Below, one piece after another: positions 17,177 to 23,914 of a stretch of DNA of 64,000 nucleotides (its first letter is position 1; every line of letters begins with the position of its first letter). The stretch is from Holdemania massiliensis AP2 (GTDB taxonomy: Bacteria > Bacillota_I > Bacilli_A > Erysipelotrichales > Erysipelotrichaceae), in NCBI RefSeq assembly GCF_000327285.1, contig NZ_HE998570.1, positions 231,387 to 295,386 of the forward strand. Direction: 5' to 3'. The notes under the pieces were generated by a model. It was not told the origin of the DNA and ran no database searches. It worked only from the letters and a program-made list of their open reading frames with translations. The position numbers and the translations under genes were made by a program.

Positions 17177-18676
17177 TTATCGAGTCTCGGAAGCTTCCAG
17201 CCGGGCAATCAGACTATGAAGCTGGGCTTTGATCTCAGACCGCCGAAAACCCCGGTATCCGATTTCATCTGCAGTTCGATTTAAGTATTCCCAACAAAGT
17301 AAAATTCGCTGACGTTCGGCAAGTTCAATGACGTTCGGCGTTTTTTTATTTTGGAGGATAACCGCATGCTGATCCTCTTCAACCATAAACGTATAATCCG
17401 AACGCTGACTGCGATTCAGCGGAACAAAGTGATAATTCTGAACCTGTTCCAGCAGGTTCAGAATATTTTTCAAATGGGCCAGATATAAGGAAACCGTATA
17501 GGTGACGGGCAGAAAAATCGGCCCGCATGCCAAAGTTACAGTGACCTGTCCTGCCAGAACATCCTCTGGCTGAGCCAGATAACCAAGATCAATCAATTCT
17601 TCGTTCCGGCATGCCTGCATTAATTGAATTGCCTGAGCAAAATACCGGCTGATTTTCTTGTGGCCGTTTTGTTCTAAGATTTGAGTGCAATATTCAGTTA
17701 AGGCGCTGGGAGCCGTATTCATAGACAAGGCGGGTGTTTTCTGGATGCGGTTTCCCTGAGAACTGAAAAAATGGGTAAAGAGTCGCATCTGCGAATCGGG
17801 TGATTCATGATTGTGAAGCAGCGGCCGGCAAAGTGACAGATAATCATGAAATTCCGTCATATAGGTCTGAATCAAGGGCTCATCGGTAGCGAGAATGGTA
17901 ACACAGCTGTCTGTGCGGTGGGCGATAGAGTGAGAAGAAAGGACTAGTTTTCCGGGAATAATGAATAATGTGCGCCGGTGAACCCGGTCCCGAAGCCCTG
18001 GATAGTAATAGGCTTTGATTTTTCCGGTGGCATAAGCATTCAGCCAGCGTGTTAAGGATTGATAAGCCATCTCTGCCGACAGCGGTGGCGGTGCAATATG
18101 TACGAGCTGACAGCCTTTTTCGATTAAAGCAGCCAGCCAGTCCCGGTTGTCAGCAGAGTAAGGATCCGCCTCCTGAATCCAGGCGTCAGATTCATCCGAG
18201 TAAAGATAGACAACAGCCGAAGGCGCGATCGTTAAAGCCGTGTTGAAAAACAAAGCGGCGGCTGTCCGCTTTCCAGCATTGCCGTAATATAGTTTGTTTT
18301 TAGCATGAGTCGGCGAAAGACTGCCCACACCGGTGGTTTTTTTTAATTCCTCAGGCAAAAGTTTCGTATTCCGAGTTAAGAGGTCCTGTTCGCAAAGCCA
18401 GGTATATAAAATTTCCGTCAGCAGTTCCGGCTGAGCTGTTAACGAAGCTTTGACATTCAGCTTGTCGGCAATTGCCTGACGCTGCACTGAACAGGAGCAG
18501 CGCTTGGCAAAATAGGAACTCATGGATTTGAGCTGTTCAAGCTGACGGGGGCGATTGCGATCCCCAGTTCTGAGCCGGCTGATCAAGGATGGATCAACCT
18601 TGAGCTCCTGGGCTAACATCCGGTTTGAGGTTTGTGTGGTTTTCATCAGAAAGTCCAGCATTTCCCAAAATTGCAT
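17177..18676 (-). CDS. Large HTH regulator, divergent from the SipW/TasA-like operon
   Basis: A 499-residue protein I cannot assign to a named family. Residues about 5-60 read as an XRE-like helix-turn-helix: MLAQELKVDPSLISRLRTGDRN, a classic helix-turn-recognition-helix spacing. The remaining 430 or so residues have no recognised domain, no membrane segment and no signal peptide, and contain a soluble alpha/beta pattern. The start matches the first ATG after a TTCCT-complement ribosome site (AGGAGG on the minus strand, 8 bases upstream). It is transcribed away from the secretion locus across a 384-base region full of TGTCA inverted repeats. The likely role is locus-specific control, inferred from position and the HTH. 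Confidence 0.7.
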   Translation of the reverse strand: MQFWEMLDFLMKTTQTSNRMLAQELKVDPSLISRLRTGDRNRPRQLEQLKSMSSYFAKRCSCSVQRQAIADKLNVKASLTAQPELLTEILYTWLCEQDLLTRNTKLLPEELKKTTGVGSLSPTHAKNKLYYGNAGKRTAAALFFNTALTIAPSAVVYLYSDESDAWIQEADPYSADNRDWLAALIEKGCQLVHIAPPPLSAEMAYQSLTRWLNAYATGKIKAYYYPGLRDRVHRRTLFIIPGKLVLSSHSIAHRTDSCVTILATDEPLIQTYMTEFHDYLSLCRPLLHNHESPDSQMRLFTHFFSSQGNRIQKTPALSMNTAPSALTEYCTQILEQNGHKKISRYFAQAIQLMQACRNEELIDLGYLAQPEDVLAGQVTVTLACGPIFLPVTYTVSLYLAHLKNILNLLEQVQNYHFVPLNRSQRSDYTFMVEEDQHAVILQNKKTPNVIELAERQRILLCWEYLNRTADEIGYRGFRRSEIKAQLHSLIARLEASETR

Positions 18677-18730
18677 GGCGTATTCCTCCTTTTTTTAGTA
18701 TAAAACCGAATGTTAGAAATAACAACAATA

Positions 18731-18749
18731 ATGTCACAAATGGTGACAT
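18731..18749. promoter_or_regulatory. Inverted repeat ATGTCAC-N5-GTGACAT
   Basis: Perfect 7-bp arms with a 5-base centre. It lies 55 bases from the start of the divergent regulator gene, a typical operator position. Confidence 0.55.
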
Positions 18750-18752
18750 GAT

Positions 18753-18765
18753 TTGTCAATGACAA
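18753..18765. promoter_or_regulatory. Inverted repeat TTGTCA-A-TGACAA
   Basis: Perfect 6-bp arms around a single base, 3 bases after the previous repeat. It carries the same TGTCA half-site. Confidence 0.5.
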
Positions 18766-18830
18766 TTAACGCGATTATCTTGAATGTTAAAAACAAATCG
18801 GTTATCCTAAATTTGTATTTATATCGTTAT

Positions 18831-18858
18831 TGTCATATAAATTACACAATTAATGACA
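18831..18858. promoter_or_regulatory. Inverted repeat TGTCAT-N16-ATGACA
   Basis: Two TGTCAT half-sites face each other across 16 bases. This is the third TGTCA pair in the intergenic region. Confidence 0.4.
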
Positions 18859-18874
18859 GACCTAAATAAGCTTG

Positions 18875-18902
18875 AAAATTGCCATTTTAGGCAATTTTTT
18901 AT
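18875..18902 (+). terminator. Leader terminator upstream of the secretion operon
   Basis: AAAATTGCC (18875-18883) and GGCAATTTT (18890-18898) form a perfect stem around ATTTTA, followed by TT. It lies upstream of the first gene and downstream of the TGTCA sites. It either ends a short leader transcript or acts as an attenuator. Confidence 0.6.
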
Positions 18903-19060
18903 ATCTATAAATTAGGAAAGACCATGGCTAAAAAAGTGTACTTTTTTTGACGATTTAAATGTTTATGTAATTAATTCTAGTTATTCGTTCTTAGTTAAGT
19001 GATTTTGTTCGGTTTAAATGAAGAAAAAAGCAACAACTAGATTTGATCAGGGGGGATGGC

Positions 19061-19687
19061 ATGAATGAGAAGAAAAAAAGAATTTCATTCCGGAGTATTC
19101 TGAATGTTCTTCTTTGCGCTATCTTGATTCCGATTATTCTTATTAATTTAGTCTTGATTCTACGTGGCTATCTGCATCCGGAAGAACTGCCGGGAATCTT
19201 TGGGATAAAACCCGCTGTCGTCTTATCGGGCTCCATGGAGCCGACGATTAAAATCGGAGATCTGATTTTGGTTCACAGCGTGGATTCCGCTTCGCTGAAG
19301 AAAGGCGATGTGGTTTGCTACTTATATTCAGGGAAGGCGGTTACACACCGAATTCTGGAGATAACCCAAGATGCTGAAGGCCGGATTCAATATGTGACTC
19401 AGGGAGATGCCAATAATGTCCGGGATGATCAGGCCGTAAGACCGGAGCAGATTCAGGGGATTTATAAAGGTGAGCGGTTTTCCGGTTTGGGTCAGGCCAT
19501 CCTGTTTATGCAGTCAACACAGGGAATGGTTTTGTTTATCCTTTGCCCGCTGTTCTTGTTTTTGATCTGGGATCTCTGGCGCCGGCGTCAGCTGGATCAG
19601 GCAGAGGCAAAACGAACGGCTGAGCTTGAAGCTGAGCTGGCTGCACTCAAAGCGGAAAAAGAAACTGCAGCCAAGGATCAGCCTTAG
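19061..19687 (+). CDS. ER-type (SipW-like) signal peptidase I
   Basis: A 208-residue membrane signal peptidase of the archaeal/ER type, the class that includes B. subtilis SipW. TM1 is near residues 10-35; the catalytic Ser58 lies in LSGSMEPTIK, and the usual bacterial Lys is replaced by His96 in AVTHRI. A second TM (about 155-175) is followed by a charged, Ala/Glu-rich cytoplasmic tail of about 30 residues. The start at 19061 follows AGGGGGG; an in-frame TTG 18 bases earlier lies within the Shine-Dalgarno and is rejected. The dedicated substrates are likely the subunits encoded just downstream. Confidence 0.92.
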   Translation: MNEKKKRISFRSILNVLLCAILIPIILINLVLILRGYLHPEELPGIFGIKPAVVLSGSMEPTIKIGDLILVHSVDSASLKKGDVVCYLYSGKAVTHRILEITQDAEGRIQYVTQGDANNVRDDQAVRPEQIQGIYKGERFSGLGQAILFMQSTQGMVLFILCPLFLFLIWDLWRRRQLDQAEAKRTAELEAELAALKAEKETAAKDQP

Positions 19688-19824
19688 TTTATATGTGCCA
19701 GCCTGCCAAAACGAGATACAGGCTGTACAGACTCGGAATTTTCCGGGGAGATATAAATTGCTTTTGCGCAATTGAAAGCAAACTTGGAGGGGAAATTTCC
19801 CAATAAAGAAAGCGAGGAGCTTGT

Positions 19825-20451
19825 ATGAAGAAAAAAGTTTATGCAGCACGCCTGGGCGTCACCGCCCTCGCTCTAACGTTGGTCACAACCTGTCTTATGG
19901 GTTCTACCTTAGCACGTTACGTTACTGAGGTAACCGGTTCAGCCAGTGCAGCCGTGGCTAAGTGGTCATTTAAGGCCAATGATAGCGCTGGAAGCACAGC
20001 ATTTACTAACATTGATCTAGGAAAGACTGTTGCTTACGATTCAACTACGATTAAAGCGGGGGTGATTGCGCCGGGAACATCCGGTTCGTTTAACATTGTC
20101 ATCGACGGTACGGACAGCGAAGTTGGAATCGACTATGAAATTAAGTTGGAAGCAGCAACTGATACCACGTTCCCTGATGATATGGTGTTTTCAACAGAAG
20201 CGATTACTGAAGCAAAGCCTGGAAAGGGTTTTAGTGAGTTCATAAAAACAGCTATAAAAGGTTCTGTAGATCAGTCAGATGGCGCTGAGGCAATGAAGAA
20301 AACAGTCACAATTTATTGGGCTTGGCCTTTGGACGGAGGAGCGGACAAAGACGCTAAAGATACTGCTATGAATGACAAGGATTTGTCAATCGACATCACT
20401 GTTACCGGCAAGCAGGCAGCCCCTAAACCAACACCAGCATCAGCAAGCTGA
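19825..20451 (+). CDS. TasA/camelysin-like major subunit with SipW-type signal peptide
   Basis: A 208-residue secreted protein. The hydrophobic N-terminus is followed by the SipW-cognate pattern GSTLARYVTEVTGSASAAVA, with predicted cleavage near residue 31 (after LA). The mature part is a beta-rich domain like TasA/camelysin: IAPGTSGSFNIVIDG then VTIYWAWPLDGG and DLSIDITVTG. It ends in a short Pro/Ala/Ser tail. GAGGAG precedes the ATG. A terminator-like hairpin follows the gene, which would make this the most abundant product of the locus. The role as a fibre subunit is inferred from TasA. Confidence 0.82.
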   Translation: MKKKVYAARLGVTALALTLVTTCLMGSTLARYVTEVTGSASAAVAKWSFKANDSAGSTAFTNIDLGKTVAYDSTTIKAGVIAPGTSGSFNIVIDGTDSEVGIDYEIKLEAATDTTFPDDMVFSTEAITEAKPGKGFSEFIKTAIKGSVDQSDGAEAMKKTVTIYWAWPLDGGADKDAKDTAMNDKDLSIDITVTGKQAAPKPTPASAS

Positions 20452-20522
20452 TCGCAGGAAAGATGAAGGATTCCTTCAAAAACAAAGACTTTGATATCAA
20501 GGGCATTCAGCCCAGGCAATCG

Positions 20523-20546
20523 GGCGTGGAACAGCCACGCCTTTTG
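20523..20546 (+). terminator. Partial terminator after the major subunit gene
   Basis: GGCGTGG (20523-20529), loop AACAG, CCACGCC (20535-20541), then TTTTG. The short T-run suggests partial read-through into the downstream genes. Confidence 0.6.
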
Positions 20547-20583
20547 CCGTTGATTGTCCGTTCCTAAGAGGGAGGGGATCGTG

Positions 20584-22068
20584 ATGGAAGCAAAAGCAGT
20601 GTTTAAGACTGGTAAAAATGAACAAAAGAACAAAAGAGGCGGACATCTGTGGTTTCTTTTGCTGATTTTTATAGCGTTAGTCACATCCAGTATTCTCGGA
20701 TTTATTCTGGGCAGACAAACAGGATCCATGCCCTTAGGCCAAATCGTCGATACCATTGTATTGGAACCGGAGGTGCCGGTGTTTCATTTATCTGGTCAGA
20801 CGTTATATACAGATGGCTCTCCGGCAGCCGGATTGAGGATGCAGCTGCATAGTGAACCGATGGAAACGCAGACCGATTCCACCGGGAACTTTTTGTTTCC
20901 AAAAGTTGAACAGGGAGAACATATCATGTCGGTGCTGAGCGCATCCGGTGATGTACTGGCTCAGCGGGAAGTCCAGATTTTACGTCAAAATCAAACCAGT
21001 CAAGCCAACGTTAAACTCACTGAAACAGGCAGTTATGTGATTGAACTTTCCGTGGATGTTCGAGTTCTGGAAATTACGATTGAATTGGATCAAGACCGTT
21101 TCTTTATTGATCCTAATCTGACTTTCAGCACTTCAGAGGGACTGGTCAGTACGCCGTATGGAACCGCCAATATCAGTCAGGGGACGATTGTTACGCCGCA
21201 GGGAAATATTTATCTGACAGACGGCCATGTGATTTTTCCCGGAGGAACACAGGAGGATCCGACTAAAATCCTGCTTCCGGATGATCAGGTGATCATGGAT
21301 CGTCCATTGTCTAGCGAGGCCTATGACGTGACCCGTGAAGGCGTTGTAACCCTGCCTGATGGAACTGTGATTAAACCAGGAGGACAAATCATAACCAATG
21401 AAGGAATACAGGAAAGGCCGGGCGAAACAGGGGTTATTGTCAGTCAACAGACAGTAACGCCAATCGGTTCTTCCCGCGAAGAAGAAACTCAAAAACCTGA
21501 GCCAACACCAGAAGTTGGAGATCTGTCAGAACCCTCTGAAGAGATTGGAGTGCAGGAGCCGGAGAAACCAGAAGAAGAAATTAAGCCGACTTTGCCGCCT
21601 TATATTGATCCTGGGGAAACCAAAATCTCCGCTTCACAGAAGGATGGAAGCTTCACATCCTGGGACCAGCACCGCACGCTTGACTTATTCTACAACCAGA
21701 CGACCGGTCGGAATGAAAAGATAGCACCGGGTTCTCAAGGCTATTATTTATTTCAGCTTGAAAATGAGCGTCAGGAAAAACTGATCATCACGTTGACCTT
21801 TACAAAGGAAGCAGGCAGTCCTTATCTGCCGTTAGTATTTACGCTGCAGCCTTATCAGAAAACAGGGAATCCAGTTTCCGGAACGTTAACGCAGGATCAG
21901 CCGCTGACATTAAAGAGTGAGATGGAAGCAAAGTCTACCATGATTTATCGCTTGGACTGGCAATGGCCGTGGGACAGCGGAATGGATGAGGCGGACACCT
22001 TGGCGGGGAAACAGGGAGGAACGTACAAACTGAATTTAGCCCTTCATCTTGAAGGGGTACATGAATGA
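20584..22068 (+). CDS. Membrane-anchored protein with carboxypeptidase-regulatory-like and TasA-like domains
   Basis: A 494-residue protein. A basic cytoplasmic N-terminus precedes one TM (about 25-47) with no cleavage motif. A Cna-B/carboxypeptidase-regulatory-like beta domain follows (about 62-130, LYTDGSPAAGLRMQLHS). Then come strand repeats of the form TPYG/TPQG/LPDG with G-TIV or G-VVT (about 185-295) and an acidic Pro/Glu linker (about 305-345). The C-terminal domain resembles the TasA-like subunit: IAPGSQGYYLFQLEN and YRLDWQWPWDSGMDE match IAPGTSGSFNIVIDG and VTIYWAWPLDGGADK. The ATG at 20584 follows GGAGGGG by 6 bases. A likely role is a fibre anchor. Confidence 0.75.
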   Translation: MEAKAVFKTGKNEQKNKRGGHLWFLLLIFIALVTSSILGFILGRQTGSMPLGQIVDTIVLEPEVPVFHLSGQTLYTDGSPAAGLRMQLHSEPMETQTDSTGNFLFPKVEQGEHIMSVLSASGDVLAQREVQILRQNQTSQANVKLTETGSYVIELSVDVRVLEITIELDQDRFFIDPNLTFSTSEGLVSTPYGTANISQGTIVTPQGNIYLTDGHVIFPGGTQEDPTKILLPDDQVIMDRPLSSEAYDVTREGVVTLPDGTVIKPGGQIITNEGIQERPGETGVIVSQQTVTPIGSSREEETQKPEPTPEVGDLSEPSEEIGVQEPEKPEEEIKPTLPPYIDPGETKISASQKDGSFTSWDQHRTLDLFYNQTTGRNEKIAPGSQGYYLFQLENERQEKLIITLTFTKEAGSPYLPLVFTLQPYQKTGNPVSGTLTQDQPLTLKSEMEAKSTMIYRLDWQWPWDSGMDEADTLAGKQGGTYKLNLALHLEGVHE

Positions 22069-22562
22069 ATCAGGAATGTCCATCCCTCTGGAAAAAAGGG
22101 TTTAAGGTTATCATCCTAATACTTCTTTTGACGGCAGGTCTGACGTTGATCAAAACCTATTCGTCCCATTCAAGGATAAAACGATTTGGATATTCTTTTC
22201 TCGTTGTGACCTCCGGCAGTATGGAACCGGTGCTTACGCCGGGGGATTTGATTATCGTTCAGGCTCAATCTGAATATCGGGCGGGAGAGATTGTAACGTA
22301 TCCGGCAGATGGATTTCTGGTTACTCATCGGGTTAAGGAAATCGTGGATGAGAATTTGATTCTGCAGGGAGATGCCAACAATGCCGCTGACGCGAACCCT
22401 GTGCCGGCAGAACAGATTTTAGGCAAAGTCATCCTCACCGTACCGTGGCTTGGACACGCTGCGCTTTTCTTAAAAACGCCGGTTGGATTTTTGTGTTTTC
22501 TGGTTATCGGGTTCTTGATTGAGTGCGGATTATCCTGGCTGAGTAAAAAAAGAAAGGAGTAA
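22065..22562 (+). CDS. Second ER-type (SipW-like) signal peptidase I
   Basis: A 165-residue signal peptidase. TM1 is near residues 12-30, the catalytic Ser52 lies in VTSGSMEPVL and the general base His88 in LVTHRV, and TM2 is near 138-158. It is shorter than the first peptidase of the locus, has no long C-terminal tail, and is clearly a divergent paralogue. It overlaps the anchor gene by 4 bases. A second peptidase in the same operon suggests division of labour among the substrates. Confidence 0.92.
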   Translation: MNQECPSLWKKGFKVIILILLLTAGLTLIKTYSSHSRIKRFGYSFLVVTSGSMEPVLTPGDLIIVQAQSEYRAGEIVTYPADGFLVTHRVKEIVDENLILQGDANNAADANPVPAEQILGKVILTVPWLGHAALFLKTPVGFLCFLVIGFLIECGLSWLSKKRKE

Positions 22563-22566
22563 GCGA

Positions 22567-23124
22567 ATGAAAAAGCATTTGACAAAGGCGAGAATCTTCA
22601 GTTACGGCTGCTATTTTCTGCTCGCTTGCACTTTAGTCTTAGGCGCAACGTATGCCCGCTTTAATACTGAAATCACAGGCTCTGCTGGGGGGGAAACTGC
22701 GGAGGTTCTGATGGATGTCGCCAGCAAGGAAATTACCGATCAGCTGAAAGGGATAACACCAAAGAATCCAGTAATAATTGAATTCTCGGTGGTTAACTTC
22801 AAACAAGAAGAGGGTAGCCAAAAGATCAGCGAGGTCGCTCAGGAATATACGGTAACCGTGAAAACAATGGGAAATCTGCCGCTTAACTTTACGTTAAGCG
22901 CTGTTGGATCAACGTCAGCGGATTATATAAAAACGTTTCAGGTTTCCCCATCAGATCCGACGCAGTGGATGGGAATTGGCGGCAGGCTGCCAATAGGATA
23001 TGCAGTTAATCACACGTATCAGTTAAGCGTCAACTGGACCGGGTCCGAGGACTATGAGAAGTATCTGGATGAAATCGACCGAGTCTTGTTGATCATTGAA
23101 GCGAAACAAGTTCAGCCACAGTGA
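22567..23124 (+). CDS. Second TasA-like subunit with SipW-type signal peptide
   Basis: A 185-residue secreted protein. Its signal region ends GATYARFNTEITGSAGG, the same processing pattern as the major subunit, with predicted cleavage after YA near residue 29. The mature part has a beta-sandwich look (EYTVTVKTMGNLPLNFTLS, HTYQLSVNWTG). It starts 4 bases after the second peptidase, so the pair may form a dedicated enzyme and substrate. It resembles minor matrix subunits such as B. subtilis TapA in position only. Confidence 0.75.
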   Translation: MKKHLTKARIFSYGCYFLLACTLVLGATYARFNTEITGSAGGETAEVLMDVASKEITDQLKGITPKNPVIIEFSVVNFKQEEGSQKISEVAQEYTVTVKTMGNLPLNFTLSAVGSTSADYIKTFQVSPSDPTQWMGIGGRLPIGYAVNHTYQLSVNWTGSEDYEKYLDEIDRVLLIIEAKQVQPQ

Positions 23125-23138
23125 AAGGGGACGATGAA

Positions 23139-23873
23139 ATGAAAGCGAAGAAAAAGTTTCCAATCCAAGGCTTTGGGATTGCTTTTTTTAGTCTGCTTCT
23201 CATCCTTGGAGTGCTGGCGATCCGAACAACGGCAGGCCGTTATCTGATTCAAAAGCAAAGCAGTCAGGCGGCAGAGCCTCAGAATTTCTTTTTCGCCAGC
23301 GACTTGCTTCAGGCAGATTCTGCACTGTATTATATTGATCCGAAGACAAGCTCGTTTGCGATTCAGCTTTATAATTATGAACCGGACAACAGCCTGCGGC
23401 ATACGACTGCGGATATCCAGTATTCGATTGAAGTGACAGGGGGAACGGCTTCCCCAACAACGGGATTCTTGAGTGGGGAAAAGGCTAGTTTAGTAACATT
23501 GAAGATTACCCCAACAGACAAAGAAGCCGTAAAAGTTACAGTCAATGCGGCAGAGCCTTATAAAAAAACACTAAAGGCGCAATTTGTTTTTGCGAAAGGA
23601 AATCAATATTCCATCACGGATAATATAGGAAATAAAGCGGCGGTTTTAACCATGATCAGCACAGACAGCGGCGGTAGAATTGAATTAACTCTGCCAGCGG
23701 GTATAATCGCGGATCCGACAGACAGCCGTCTGGAAAAAACAAATTCTTCGCTTTATTTTAATTCGCCTGGTTCAGGTATTTATTCACTTGTTTTGTTGAA
23801 AAATGACACGAACCATGACTGGACTCGACCAGAAACAGAGTTTGCCAATAAAATAGAAATCAATGAGAAGTGA
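23139..23873 (+). CDS. Third secreted subunit with a degenerate SipW-type signal
   Basis: A 244-residue secreted protein. The hydrophobic segment at about 8-27 is followed by RTTAGRYLIQKQSSQAAEPQNFFFASD, a weaker version of the A-R-Y/F processing pattern. The mature region looks beta-rich (SSFAIQLYNYEPD, ADIQYSIEVTGGT). The ATG at 23139 follows AAAGGGG by about 8 bases; a GTG 18 bases earlier overlaps the previous stop and is less likely. Its family is otherwise unrecognised. It overlaps the frame of the giant gene only if that gene used its early start, which is not favoured. Confidence 0.65.
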   Translation: MKAKKKFPIQGFGIAFFSLLLILGVLAIRTTAGRYLIQKQSSQAAEPQNFFFASDLLQADSALYYIDPKTSSFAIQLYNYEPDNSLRHTTADIQYSIEVTGGTASPTTGFLSGEKASLVTLKITPTDKEAVKVTVNAAEPYKKTLKAQFVFAKGNQYSITDNIGNKAAVLTMISTDSGGRIELTLPAGIIADPTDSRLEKTNSSLYFNSPGSGIYSLVLLKNDTNHDWTRPETEFANKIEINEK

Positions 23874-23914
23874 ATTGGATGATTCATTTCATCTGGGCAA
23901 AGGAGGGAAACATC

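Larger units (their letters stand above)
18677..19060. promoter_or_regulatory. AT-rich divergent regulatory region of the secretion locus
   Basis: No gene. It holds three inverted repeats with TGTCA half-sites (18731-18749, 18753-18765, 18831-18858), a perfect 9-bp terminator-like hairpin (18875-18900), and a weak promoter candidate TTGACG-17-ATTAAT (18947-18975). The leader then continues to the signal peptidase gene. The AT content is strikingly higher than in the surrounding genes. Confidence 0.6.
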
